A stretch of 64,000 bases of DNA from Pseudolabrys sp035718275 (GTDB lineage: Bacteria; Pseudomonadota; Alphaproteobacteria; Rhizobiales; Xanthobacteraceae): the NCBI GenBank assembly GCA_035718275.1, contig DASTHI010000017.1, forward strand, positions 62,001 to 126,000, read 5' to 3'. Positions 54,401 to 62,691 of the stretch are shown here, piece after piece. The stretch's first letter is position 1; each line of letters begins with the position of its first letter. The notes below the pieces were generated by a model, which was given only the letters and a program-made list of their open reading frames with translations, searched no databases and had not been told where the DNA came from. Position numbers and translations under genes: made by a program.

Positions 54401-56970
54401 TTCCAGGTACCGGCCGCGCCCGGCACGGCTGCCTGGCCTCCCAAACGGCCCTCGACACCGACCTCGCGTGCGACGGTCGTCACTTGGTCCGCGAAGGTTG
54501 CGAGTGTGTCGGTCATGTTGTTGATGGTTTCGGCGAGTGCCGCAACTTCGCCCTTCGATTTCACTGCGAGATTTTGTTTCAAGTCTCCATTGGCGACCGC
54601 CGTGACCACCTTCACGATTCCGCGCACTTGCTCGGTGAGGTTTGCCGCCATCACGTTGACGGTATCGGTCAGATCCTTCCATGTGCCGGCGACGCCTGGC
54701 ACCTGTGCCTGTCCACCGAGCTTTCCTTCGGTGCCGACCTCGCGCGCAACTCGCGTCACCTCCGAGGCAAACGCGTTGAGCTGATCGACCATCGTGTTGA
54801 TGGTGTTTTTCAGCTCGAGAATTTCCCCTTTCACGTCGACGGTGATCTTGCGCGACAGGTCGCCGCGAGCCACGGCAGTGGTCACTTCGGCGATGTTGCG
54901 GACCTGCGTGGTGAGGTTTGCCGCGAGCAGGTTCACGTTGTCCGTCAGATCTTTCCATGTGCCGGCGACGCCCGGCACATTCGCCTGACCACCCAATCGT
55001 CCTTCGGTGCCGACCTCACGTGCAACGCGCGTCACTTCGCCGGCAAACGAGCGAAGCTGGTCAACCATGGTGTTAAGCGTTTCCTTGAGCTGCAGAATCT
55101 CGCCGCGAACGTCCACAGTGATCTTTTTGGACAGATCGCCACCGGCGATTGCGGTCGCCACCTCGGCGATATTGCGCACCTGGGCGGTCAGATTGGAGGC
55201 CATGAAGTTGACGTTGTCGGTCAGGTCCTTCCAGGTGCCCGCGACTTCCGGCACCTGTGCCTGTCCGCCGAGCTTGCCCTCGGTGCCCACTTCGCGCGCG
55301 ACGCGGGTCACTTCCGAAGCGAATGAGTTGAGCTGGTCCACCATGGTGTTGATGGTGTTCTTCAGCTCGAGGATTTCACCCTTCACGTCGACGGTGATCT
55401 TGCGCGACAGGTCGCCGCGAGCCACGGCAGTGGTCACTTCTGCAATGTTGCGAACCTGAGCGGTCAGATTGCCGGCCATCGAATTCACGGAATCGGTGAG
55501 GTCCTTCCAGGTGCCGGCCACGCCGAGCACGTTGGCTTGGCCGCCAAGGCGGCCTTCCGTGCCGACTTCACGCGCAACGCGCGTCACTTCGCCGGCGAAG
55601 GCATTGAGCTGATCGACCATCGTGTTGACGGTCTCTTTGAGCTGCAGGATTTCACCTGAAACATTGACCGTGATCTTCTTCGAGAGGTCGCCGCCTGCAA
55701 TGGCCGTGGCCACATCGGCGATATTGCGCACCTGAGCGGTCAGGTTGGACGCCATGAAGTTGACGCTGTCGGTGAGGTCCTTCCAGGTGCCGGCGACACC
55801 CGGCACCTGCGCCTGACCGCCAAGATTGCCTTCAGTGCCGACCTCACGCGCGACGCGCGTCACCTCCGAGGCGAAACCATTAAGTTGGTCCACCATGGTG
55901 TTGATGGTGTCTTTGAGTTCGAGAATTTCCCCGCGCACGTCGACCGTGATTTTGCGGGACAGGTCGCCGCGGGCGACCGCCGTCGTCACCTGGGCGATGT
56001 TCCGCACCTGGTCGGTGAGATTGCCGCACATCGCGTTGACCGAATCAGTCAAATCCTTCCATGTGCCGGCGACGCCCGGCACAATGGCCTGGCCGCCGAG
56101 CTTGCCTTCAGTGCCGACCTCGCGCGCGACGCGAGTGACTTCTGAAGCGAAGGAGCGAAGTTGATCCACCATCGTGTTGATGGCTTCCTTGAGCTGCAGG
56201 ATCTCACCACGCACATCGACGGTGATTTTCTTGGAGAGATCGCCGTCTGCCACGGCTATGGTGACCTCGGCAATGTTGCGCACCTGTGCGGTCAGGTTGC
56301 TCGCCATCGAGTTCACGCTCTCGGTGAGATCTTTCCACACGCCGGTGACTTCGCGCACCTTGGCCTGGCCTCCGAGCTTGCCTTCGGTACCGACCTCGCG
56401 CGCGACGCGCGTCACTTCCGAAGTGAACACGCTGAGCTGTTTGATCATCGTATTCACGATCGTCGCGGCCTCGAGGAATTCGCCCTGCAGCGGACGTCCA
56501 TCGACCTCCAGGCGAACGGTTTTCAGCAGATCGCCTTGAGCGACGGCGGCAATCGCACTGGTGACCTCTTTGGTCGGCCAGATCATGTCGTCGATCAGTG
56601 TGTTGAGGGAGGATTCCATTTCGCCCCAGGCGCCGCCGGAAATGCCGAACTTGACCCGATGACGGATCTTTCCTTCGCGCCCGACCAGTTGGCCGACCCT
56701 GTCGATCTGGTGGGCCATTCGTTGGTTCGCCGATACGATCTCGTTGAACGCCTCAGCGATCTTGCCAGGGAGGCCTTCTTCGTCAGCGGCCATTCTCACC
56801 GTGAAATCGCCGGCCCGCATGGCTCGCAATGCGTGCAAAAGGCTTTGCAATTCTGCCGCTGAAATTGCGTCTGCCGCTGAAATTGCGGTGGCTGCGCCGT
56901 CGTTCTTTGCCCGACGCTTCCCGGCCGAACCAGCAAGATCTTTCCTGGTGCTGCCTGCATTCGGCTGCAT
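51475..56970 (-). CDS. Soluble hybrid histidine kinase with eight HAMP-type repeats
   Basis: An 1831-residue protein without obvious membrane spans. Residues about 40-190 are a diverged HAMP-like start. Residues 191-926 are eight tandem 92-residue units, each with REVG(T/V)EG(x)LGGQA and GDL...GE(I/V) elements. A GAF domain follows (about 930-1080), then a coiled coil, HisKA/HATPase (SHELRTPLN; KNLLSNAFKF; VSDSGIGIAA; GGTGLGLAISRELSNLLGG), and three receivers with phospho-Asp in SLDVFLPDM, VLDLRLPDM and LMDIMMPEM. The layout recalls fungal group III kinases (Nik1/Os-1) with poly-HAMP linkers. It probably relays a cytoplasmic stress or osmotic signal; the output is unknown. The next gene is the HWE kinase. 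Confidence 0.9.
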   Translation of the reverse strand: MQPNAGSTRKDLAGSAGKRRAKNDGAATAISAADAISAAELQSLLHALRAMRAGDFTVRMAADEEGLPGKIAEAFNEIVSANQRMAHQIDRVGQLVGREGKIRHRVKFGISGGAWGEMESSLNTLIDDMIWPTKEVTSAIAAVAQGDLLKTVRLEVDGRPLQGEFLEAATIVNTMIKQLSVFTSEVTRVAREVGTEGKLGGQAKVREVTGVWKDLTESVNSMASNLTAQVRNIAEVTIAVADGDLSKKITVDVRGEILQLKEAINTMVDQLRSFASEVTRVAREVGTEGKLGGQAIVPGVAGTWKDLTDSVNAMCGNLTDQVRNIAQVTTAVARGDLSRKITVDVRGEILELKDTINTMVDQLNGFASEVTRVAREVGTEGNLGGQAQVPGVAGTWKDLTDSVNFMASNLTAQVRNIADVATAIAGGDLSKKITVNVSGEILQLKETVNTMVDQLNAFAGEVTRVAREVGTEGRLGGQANVLGVAGTWKDLTDSVNSMAGNLTAQVRNIAEVTTAVARGDLSRKITVDVKGEILELKNTINTMVDQLNSFASEVTRVAREVGTEGKLGGQAQVPEVAGTWKDLTDNVNFMASNLTAQVRNIAEVATAIAGGDLSKKITVDVRGEILQLKETLNTMVDQLRSFAGEVTRVAREVGTEGRLGGQANVPGVAGTWKDLTDNVNLLAANLTTQVRNIAEVTTAVARGDLSRKITVDVKGEILELKNTINTMVDQLNAFASEVTRVAREVGTEGKLGGQAQVPGVAGTWKDLTDTVNVMAANLTEQVRGIVKVVTAVANGDLKQNLAVKSKGEVAALAETINNMTDTLATFADQVTTVAREVGVEGRLGGQAAVPGAAGTWKALTGNVNLLAANLTTQVRAIAEVATAVTKGDLTRSIQVDARGEVAELKDNINTMIDNLRLTTHRNTEQDWLKTNLARFTNMLQGQRDLATVGRLLLSELAPLVNAQQGVIYQVESEELQTLRLLAAYADDGANGHPHRLRIGEGLIGQCAADKRRLLIADMPDRAMTIGSALFKVVPSNIIVLPVLFENQAKAVIELASVNQFTALQTMFLEQLTASIGIVLNSIEASMQTEGLLTQSQQLAGELQTQQRELQQTNEQLEQKAQQLAERNVEVERKNQEIEQARRALEEKAAELALTSKYKSEFLANMSHELRTPLNSILILGQQLADNPDGNLTAKQTEFARTIHGAGTDLLNLITDILDLSKIESGTVTVEAEKILFTSLLDAIGRPFRHEAETKALSFNVELDPALGDSILTDAKRLQQVLKNLLSNAFKFTERGGVQLKVFAPAAGWTVQHPILTQAPGIVAFEVSDSGIGIAADKQRIIFEAFQQADASTNRKYGGTGLGLAISRELSNLLGGEIQLRSSPNVGSTFTLYLPIAYAGPASAIRTASGPGVVQLPSTVQFTPPERPVEQISDDRNAILPGDSILLVVEDDPHYCRVLVDLARDKGFKLLIATRGIDALELAKQFQPTAISLDVFLPDMLGWTVLSQLKQNPLTRHIPVQIITLDEDKHHGLARGAFSFVTKPTTTEGVEAALRRIKEYATPRRKRLLVVEDNPAEQRSISELLGDDDVDIETVGTGRGALAMLRQNPADCVVLDLRLPDMSGFEVLEELASDAQLSEVPVVVFTGRELSAEEDAKLHRMARSIVVKGVESPERLLDETSLFLHRVVTDLPPQKQRMLERLNSSDEDLVGRTALLVDDDARNIFALSSVLERRGMKVLTATTGNEAIQHIESNPDIAIALMDIMMPEMDGYQTMQEIRANPNFRRLPIIAFTAKAMKGDREKCLDAGASDYLAKPVNTEQLLSALRSWLHR
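54211..56400 (-). repeat. Eight 276-bp in-frame tandem repeats (HAMP-type units)
   Basis: Eight copies of a 92-codon unit (276 bp) lie head to tail inside the large kinase gene, starting at codon 191. Units 1-6 are very similar. They alternate between two flavours: odd units carry KK in GDLSKKITV with QLKE, even units carry RK in GDLSRKITV with ELKN/D. Units 7 and 8 are diverged. The pattern implies duplication of two-unit (552-bp) blocks. Confidence 0.9.
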
Positions 56971-57368
56971 TGAACGCCTCCAGTGACCTCGGTTTCCCCG
57001 GCGCGTGCGCCGAAGGCGATCAGAGGCGATCAGGTCCGAACCACATGGCGGATTGATGCACGTGTTGCAGTCGCAACGCCGTCCTAATCATCGGTCTAAT
57101 GTGGGGCAGACATTCGATCCTCCCCGCTCCGGTGGTATCCCAGAGCGCCCGCCTGCATGAAAAGTCACAGGGCCGGCTAAAGTTCCGGAATATCTTGAGA
57201 AATTGTCGGGTCAGCGAGTTTTTCTTTTTGCCAGTGCTTTCAATGCGATATGTAATCATTTTCGCCACTTCAGAATTCACCGCGCTCGCAATTGATCCAA
57301 CGTGTGACTAAAGTCGATAGCGAAGTGACAAAGCACCCACATTGAAGGACTTGAGCGAGAAGCGACGC
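56971..57368. other. Divergent intergenic region, HAMP kinase / DapA-family gene
   Basis: Nearly 400 bases between two divergent genes. It must hold both promoters. No exact EcfG or sigma-70 pair was found. Open frames inside it (57020-57280 on the minus strand) lack coding character. Confidence 0.45.
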
Positions 57369-58352
57369 ATGAGCGTCGGAACAAGCTCAAGGCGCACTAT
57401 GTCAAGGCACAAGAACTACGTCCCTCGCGGCGTGATACCGGCGGTCCTGCTGCCGTTCCACAACGATCTGTCAATCGATGAGGCGAGTTTCCGCGCACAT
57501 CTGCGCGATATCTCCTCGGTCGATGGACTTTCGGCCGTGACCGTCAACGCACATTCTACTGAAGTCGGCTCCTGTTCGTTCGACGAGCAGAGGCGTGTGC
57601 TCGATATTGCACAGGACGAAATCGGGGCCAGACTCCCGCTCATCTGCGGGATCTGGGCAGACGGCAGCCTGGAGGCTGCACGCATTGCCCGCATGGCGAC
57701 GCAGGGCGGCGCCTCAGCCTTACTCGTATTTCCGCCTGCTCCGTTTGCTCTCGGTCAGTCGGCCGCCATGGTCGTTGCGCATTTCAGTCGCATTGCCGAG
57801 GCGACGGATCTGCCTCTGATCGTGTTCCAATATCCAATCGCTTCGGGCCAGGGCTATCCGAAGGATACGCTCTTGCGGCTGTGCGAGGAGGTGCCCACGA
57901 TACGCGCTATCAAGGACTGGGTCGGCAACGTGCCGCATCACGAATGGCACATCCGCACGCTGCAGAATCTGGCGCGGCCGGTTAACGTACTGACGACCCA
58001 CAGTTCATGGCTATTCTCCTCGCTCGTGCTCGGCTGCAACGGACTGCTGTCGGGCTCAGGGAGCGTGATCGCCGACTTGCAGGCTCGGTTGTTTCGTGCC
58101 GTGCAGAAGAATGATCTTGTCGAAGCAAAGCGATTGAATCAGTGTATCCAGCCGACTGCGCGCGTGTTTTACGCAGATCCGTTCGTCGACATGCACAATC
58201 GAATGAAGCAAGCGCTGGTGCTGCTCGGCAAATTGCCGAGGGCGGTTGTGCGACCGCCGCTGGTCAAGATCGAACGCGACGAAGTGCTGCGCATTCGTCA
58301 AGCCTTGATTGAGGCTGGCTTGCTCGACAAGAAGACAAGGGACGCAGCATAG
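57369..58352 (+). CDS. Dihydrodipicolinate synthase/N-acetylneuraminate lyase family protein
   Basis: A TIM-barrel class I aldolase of about 327 residues. The Schiff-base Lys is in TIRAIKDWVG (about residue 170) and the Tyr is in LIVFQYPIASG; the GVIPAVLLPFHNDLSIDEA start is typical. Starts at 57342 (TTG), 57369 (ATG) and 57399 (ATG) are possible; 57369 is taken. The usual GTTGE turn is replaced by VTVNAHSTEVG, so it is not a true DapA but a relative such as a dehydratase or aldolase for sugar or keto acids. It may work with the neighbouring transporter and hydro-lyase genes. Confidence 0.85.
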   Translation: MSVGTSSRRTMSRHKNYVPRGVIPAVLLPFHNDLSIDEASFRAHLRDISSVDGLSAVTVNAHSTEVGSCSFDEQRRVLDIAQDEIGARLPLICGIWADGSLEAARIARMATQGGASALLVFPPAPFALGQSAAMVVAHFSRIAEATDLPLIVFQYPIASGQGYPKDTLLRLCEEVPTIRAIKDWVGNVPHHEWHIRTLQNLARPVNVLTTHSSWLFSSLVLGCNGLLSGSGSVIADLQARLFRAVQKNDLVEAKRLNQCIQPTARVFYADPFVDMHNRMKQALVLLGKLPRAVVRPPLVKIERDEVLRIRQALIEAGLLDKKTRDAA

Positions 58353-58450
58353 TCATTCCGGCGTCGCGCGCAGCGGCGGGCTCGGAATCCACAAGCACAG
58401 ATTTTTGTGACTTCCGGGTTGGCCTGCTGACGCTCGCGCCGCGGAATGAC
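58352..58450. repeat. Palindromic intergenic repeat (bradyrhizobial type)
   Basis: A roughly 100-base imperfect palindrome between two convergent genes. Outer arms GTCATTCCG and CGGAATGAC are perfect; GC-rich stems follow, and inner arms GGAATCCACAA / TTGTGACTTCC close on an A/T-rich loop. This structure and the GTCATTCCG ends match intergenic repeats widespread in Bradyrhizobium and Rhodopseudomonas, as recalled. It probably also ends transcription from both sides. Confidence 0.7.
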
Positions 58451-58455
58451 AGTCG

Positions 58456-59271
58456 CTAAAAAATCGCAAATTCCGAATTCCGCCGGTCCGTCACGAGCAT
58501 GCTGCCCGGATAGTGTGTGATGCAGAATTCCGGTTTCACCGTTGCGATCACGGACTGCGGAGTCACACCACACCCCCAGAATACCGGCAGTTCGTCTTCG
58601 TGAACGGGAACCCCGTCGCCGTAGTCGGGCTTGGCGAGATCGGCGATCCCGATCAGTTCGGGTTTGCCGATATGGACAGGAGCGCCGTGCACCGCCGGGA
58701 AGCGCGTGGTGATCTGGACCGCGCGAATGGCATCCTGCGCTTTCAACGGCCGCATCGAAACGACCATTGGTCCGCGGAACGGTCCTGCGCCTTGTGTCGG
58801 GATCGAGGTTCGGTACATCGGCACGTTGCAGCCAAGAGTGATGTGCCGCAGCTCGATTCCCTCAGCCGTGAGCGCCTCTTCGAACGAGAAGGAGCATCCG
58901 ATAACAAAGCTCACGAGATCATCGCGCCAAAAAGCGCGGACATCGTCCGGCTCGGCAACAAGTTCACCATTTTTCCAGACCCGGTATCGCGGTAGATCGG
59001 TGCGGATGTCGAGGTCCTCGCCAAGAGCCGGCACATGCCAGTCTCCAGGCGCCGACGTTCCGATCAATGGGCAAGGCTTTGGATTGAGCTGGCAAAAGCG
59101 CAGAAAGTCGGCGGCCAGCGCGTTCGGCAGGATTGCGAGATTGCCCTGCACATAACCGGGCGCAAGCGCTGCGGTTGAACCACGATGCGATCCCGAGCGA
59201 ATGGCCATCCGGGCTGCAACACCGGTTTCGCGCGATTGATAATGGTCTCGGCTCGATGGCCTGTCGGACAT
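58456..59271 (-). CDS. Putative hydro-lyase, DUF1445/UPF0317 family
   Basis: A 271-residue protein of the DUF1445 family (related to D-glutamate cyclase and putative hydro-lyases). Family motifs: GYVQGNLAILP, CQLNPKPCPLIG, FVIGCSFSFEEAL, RTSIPTQGAGPFRGPMVVSM and the C-terminal PVFWGCGVTPQSV with CITHYPGSMLVTD. The length is normal (about 260-270). Substrates are ill defined in the family. It sits between a DapA-family gene and a Liv-type transporter, suggesting amino-acid or keto-acid catabolism. Confidence 0.88.
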   Translation of the reverse strand: MSDRPSSRDHYQSRETGVAARMAIRSGSHRGSTAALAPGYVQGNLAILPNALAADFLRFCQLNPKPCPLIGTSAPGDWHVPALGEDLDIRTDLPRYRVWKNGELVAEPDDVRAFWRDDLVSFVIGCSFSFEEALTAEGIELRHITLGCNVPMYRTSIPTQGAGPFRGPMVVSMRPLKAQDAIRAVQITTRFPAVHGAPVHIGKPELIGIADLAKPDYGDGVPVHEDELPVFWGCGVTPQSVIATVKPEFCITHYPGSMLVTDRRNSEFAIF

Positions 59272-59454
59272 GGTAATGACCCGGTCGCCTGCGGAAAGCC
59301 TAGCACTCGCGGCTCTCGCCTTCGAGAGATCAGAGCGGATGCACCTAAAGTTCAGCGAACATTGCGGTTGAAACTTGCCATCGGATCGCGTTTGCTACGC
59401 AATTAATTGCAAAGAAAGCCCGCAAACAGGGCTGGTCAGGGGAGGAGTGTGTCA

Positions 59455-60759
59455 ATGTCCAGATACGCTAGGAGTCCGATTGCGCTCGTAGTTTACGCTG
59501 CCGCCGCAGCGCTGAGCGTTCCTGCGCAGGCGCAACAGGCGTCACCCGGGCCGGTCAAGTTGGGGATCGTGTCTTTTCTGACGGGTCCGGCGGCGTCGCC
59601 ATTCGGAATTCCAGGTCGCAACGGTGCCGAGATCGTCATCGAGGCGCTCAATTCCGGCAAGGCTCCGGCGCCATTCAATCAGGTCGGACTCGGCGGAGCC
59701 AAGATCGAGGCCAAGTATGTCGATGAGGCCGGTACGGTTGCCAACGTCGTTACCGAATACCGAAACCTCGTACAACGTGATCAGGTGGATGCGGTGGTCG
59801 GATATGTTTCGTCCGGGAGCTGTCTCGCAGTCGCCCCGGTCGCCGAGGAACTCAAAACCCTGACCGTCTTTTACGATTGCGGTACGCCGCGCATATTCGA
59901 GGAGAAGCCGCGAAGCTACGTATTCCGCGTCAGTCCGCACGCGACGATGGATAGCATCGGGGCCGCACGTTATCTCCTGGCGAAGAAAAAGAACCTTACC
60001 AGCTTCTCCGGCATCAACCAGAACTATGCGTGGGGACAGGACTCCTGGCGCGATTTTTTGGGAGCTATGAAAGTGCTGGCTCCGAATGCAACGCCTGACA
60101 AGGTCCTGTTTCCGAAACTCTTTGCCGGCGAATACGGCGCCGAAATCTCGACCCTCCTGACATCAAAGTCGCAGGCGTTGCACACGAGCTTCTACGACGG
60201 CGATCTCGAAAGCTTCGTCTATCAGGAGCAGGCACGTGGTCTGGACAAGCGCATGACGATGATCATGACCACCGGCGAGGCGGCGATCTGGCGTCTGCGC
60301 GACAAGCTGCCGGATGGCACGATCATCGGTGGGCGTGGAGCCAATGGCCCCCTGGCGCGCAACAGCGACATCAGCAAGTGGTTCCAGAAGATCTACACGG
60401 ACCGCTACAACACGCCGCCGACTTATCCGGCCTATCAAATGGCGCAGTCACTTCTCGGCCTGAAGCTCGCCTACGAAAAAGCTGCCCAAGGTGGCGCCAA
60501 GCCGAACGCCGAGGCGATCGCCGCAGCATTCAAGGGAATTGAGTTCGAGGGTCCTGCGGGTCGGGTCAAGATGGCGCTTGGAGATGGGCATCAAGGCATC
60601 ACCGAGACGGCATACGGCACTTACCGGTTCAACAAGCAGAAGAAAGAGCCGGAGATCGTGGACATTATCCGGTATCCTGCCGAATGCGTGAACCCGCCAC
60701 CCGGTGTCGAAGCAGACAAGTGGATTGCCGAAGGAATGAAGGGCGCCAAGTGCAATTGA
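59455..60759 (+). CDS. ABC transporter substrate-binding protein (Liv type)
   Basis: A 434-residue periplasmic binding protein of the branched-chain amino acid/amide family. ATG at 59455, with GGGGAGGAG upstream, gives a signal peptide ending VPAQA-Q. The mature start (PVKLGIVSFLTGPAASPFGIP) and the hinge segment (AVVGYVSSGSCLAVAPVAEE) are typical. It heads a complete transporter operon with two permeases and two ATPases. The ligand could be an amide, aromatic acid or amino acid. Confidence 0.92.
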   Translation: MSRYARSPIALVVYAAAAALSVPAQAQQASPGPVKLGIVSFLTGPAASPFGIPGRNGAEIVIEALNSGKAPAPFNQVGLGGAKIEAKYVDEAGTVANVVTEYRNLVQRDQVDAVVGYVSSGSCLAVAPVAEELKTLTVFYDCGTPRIFEEKPRSYVFRVSPHATMDSIGAARYLLAKKKNLTSFSGINQNYAWGQDSWRDFLGAMKVLAPNATPDKVLFPKLFAGEYGAEISTLLTSKSQALHTSFYDGDLESFVYQEQARGLDKRMTMIMTTGEAAIWRLRDKLPDGTIIGGRGANGPLARNSDISKWFQKIYTDRYNTPPTYPAYQMAQSLLGLKLAYEKAAQGGAKPNAEAIAAAFKGIEFEGPAGRVKMALGDGHQGITETAYGTYRFNKQKKEPEIVDIIRYPAECVNPPPGVEADKWIAEGMKGAKCN

Positions 60760-60782
60760 TGGATCGGCGCTGAAAAAATTTT

Positions 60783-60816
60783 GCGGCGGGGGAGGGGTTT
60801 GCTCATCTCCCGCCGC
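60783..60816 (+). terminator. Intercistronic GC-rich hairpin
   Basis: GCGGCGGG (60783-60790) pairs with CCCGCCGC (60809-60816), followed by TTTA. It lies between the binding-protein and permease genes. Such hairpins act as partial terminators or mRNA stabilisers giving more binding protein than permease. Confidence 0.6.
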
Positions 60817-60845
60817 TTTATCCTGTCCAACTCCGCGGTAGGGCC

Positions 60846-61745
60846 GTGCTGCTGACCCTTTTCGCCATCCTGACCGACGGGCTCGTCTACGCTGCCTATC
60901 TTTTTATCGTGGCGATCGGTCTCACGCTGATCTTTGGCGTGATGAAGATCCTCAACGTCACACACGGCTCGTTCTATGCCTTCGGCGCTTACGCTGCGGC
61001 AACAGCGGTTGGCATCTACGCCAATTCAGATCTGCCGGCGGCACTCGGATTCCTGTTCATGGTCGGCCTCGCCATGGCTGTGGGCATGGTGATGGGCCTC
61101 GTGCTTGAGCGCGGAATCCTGCGTCTGGTGTACGGTCGCGATGAAGTCATCGTCGTGCTGGTAACCTACGCGGTGTTCCTTATTCTCGAGGACGTGATCG
61201 TGCTGATCTGGGGGCCGCGTTCCTATGCTGCCTATCAGCCGATGGTCGCTGCCGGCAACACGGAAATCGGGGATCTCGTCCTCTCGAACTACGATCTGAT
61301 TCTCGTGGCAATTGCGGGCGGGCTTGCCGCAATTACCTATTGGGCGCTCAAGTTCACCCGCTATGGGCGGTTGCTCGCGACCGTTATCTTCGACCGTGAA
61401 ACTGCAGCGGCGTTCGGCATCAATGTGACGCTCGTGTACACGGTTACTTTTATCATTGGCGCGGTTCTCGGTGCTGCGGCCGGCGCCATCATGGCCCCTA
61501 AGATTGCAATCACTCTCGGCATCGGGGTCGAGGTGATCGTTCTCGCGTTCGCCGTGGTGGCGATTGGAGGCATGGGCTCGATCGAAGGAGCGCTCATCGG
61601 CGCGCTGATCGTCGGCATCTGCCGTGCTGCCGCTGTGCACCTGTTCCCGCAGATCGAGTTGTTCGTCATTTATGGGGTGATGGCCCTTGTGCTGATTGTT
61701 CGACCCTACGGGCTATTCGTGCGCGCGCAGCCGAGGAAGATCTGA
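60846..61745 (+). CDS. Liv-type ABC transporter permease (LivH-like)
   Basis: A 299-residue inner-membrane permease with eight predicted spans. LivH signatures: YLFIVAIGLTLIFGVMKILN near the N-terminus and VVAIGGMGSIEGALIGALIVG near residue 240. The start is GTG at 60846. It ends one base before the next permease start, in one operon with the binding protein upstream. Confidence 0.92.
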   Translation: MLLTLFAILTDGLVYAAYLFIVAIGLTLIFGVMKILNVTHGSFYAFGAYAAATAVGIYANSDLPAALGFLFMVGLAMAVGMVMGLVLERGILRLVYGRDEVIVVLVTYAVFLILEDVIVLIWGPRSYAAYQPMVAAGNTEIGDLVLSNYDLILVAIAGGLAAITYWALKFTRYGRLLATVIFDRETAAAFGINVTLVYTVTFIIGAVLGAAAGAIMAPKIAITLGIGVEVIVLAFAVVAIGGMGSIEGALIGALIVGICRAAAVHLFPQIELFVIYGVMALVLIVRPYGLFVRAQPRKI

Positions 61746-61746
61746 G

Positions 61747-62691
61747 ATGCCAACGCGAGCACATCTCATCGGCGGTCTCATGTTTCTTGTCGCGGCAGCT
61801 GCAGCTCCCGTGCTGCCGGACTGGATCGCCTCGCTGGTCACCATCGCTCTTGCGAATGCACTTGTGGTGCTCGGGCTCATCGTTCTCTGGCGCGCCGGTC
61901 TCGTGTCGTTCGGCCAGGCTCTCTACTATTGCATCGGTGCCTACACGGTCGCCTTGCTCGCGCGCTGGACCGGATTCACCGATGCTGTCGGTCTCGTTCT
62001 TCTGGGCGGTATTGGTGCGGGGATAGTGGCTGCCCTGGTGGGTGCGCTGCTTGCACGCTATCGCGAAATATTTTTTGCGATGCTCAGTCTTGCGCTCTCC
62101 ATGATCCTCTACGGGGTTCTCGTGAAGACCGAGTCGCTTGGCTCCACGGACGGATTCACCGTCGCGACGCCGACTTTTTTCGGCTATCCGCTGCACGGGC
62201 AGACGCTCGGCTTGTTCCTCTATTGGCTCACGCTGGTGGTCGATGCCATTGCGGCCGTGCTGGTCTCAGCCTATTTCCGCTGTGTCGTGGGGGCGCTCGC
62301 CGCCCCGATCCGCGATAACGAGATCCGGGTCGAATTTCTGGGCGTCTCGGTGAGCGGAATCATTCACGCCAAAGTCGTGATCGCCGGCGTTCTCGGTGGA
62401 CTGGGCGGTGCGCTCGCCGCTCTTTCGATCGGTCACGTGGATCCCAACATGGCCTACTGGACGACGTCGGGCAGCTTTGTGTTCGTCACGATCCTTGCCG
62501 GTGCCGGGTCCGTTGCCGCCGCGTTCATCGGCTCGCTGGTCTTCGAGGCCGTCCGGTCGATTGCGTTCGATGTCATGCCATCGCTCTGGCAGATGACGCT
62601 TGGCTCGGTGCTCCTGCTGACGATCCTGTTTCTGCCGGAAGGGCTCGGCTCGCTTGCCGGGCGGCTGCACCTGCGTTCGGGGCAGAAATGA
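61747..62691 (+). CDS. Liv-type ABC transporter permease (LivM-like)
   Basis: A 314-residue permease paired with the LivH-like protein. The ATG at 61747 is the natural start; an in-frame extension to 61696 overlaps livH. The LivM motifs VSFGQALYYCIGAYTVALLA and IRDNEIRVEFLGVSV are present. It overlaps the next ATPase start by 4 bases. Confidence 0.92.
   Translation: MPTRAHLIGGLMFLVAAAAAPVLPDWIASLVTIALANALVVLGLIVLWRAGLVSFGQALYYCIGAYTVALLARWTGFTDAVGLVLLGGIGAGIVAALVGALLARYREIFFAMLSLALSMILYGVLVKTESLGSTDGFTVATPTFFGYPLHGQTLGLFLYWLTLVVDAIAAVLVSAYFRCVVGALAAPIRDNEIRVEFLGVSVSGIIHAKVVIAGVLGGLGGALAALSIGHVDPNMAYWTTSGSFVFVTILAGAGSVAAAFIGSLVFEAVRSIAFDVMPSLWQMTLGSVLLLTILFLPEGLGSLAGRLHLRSGQK

Noticed and set aside
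54211..55326. Plus-strand open frame of 371 codons opposite the HAMP repeats
   Set aside because: Its repeats mirror the 276-bp units of the kinase gene; it is a shadow and shows no independent features.
54211..56400. Possible CRISPR or satellite array because of regular repeats
   Set aside because: The period is 276 bp, fully in frame, and translates to HAMP-type units; there are no short repeats with unique spacers.
57020..57280. Minus-strand frame of 86 codons between the HAMP kinase and DapA-family genes
   Set aside because: No ribosome site and no domain; the region is better read as promoter space.
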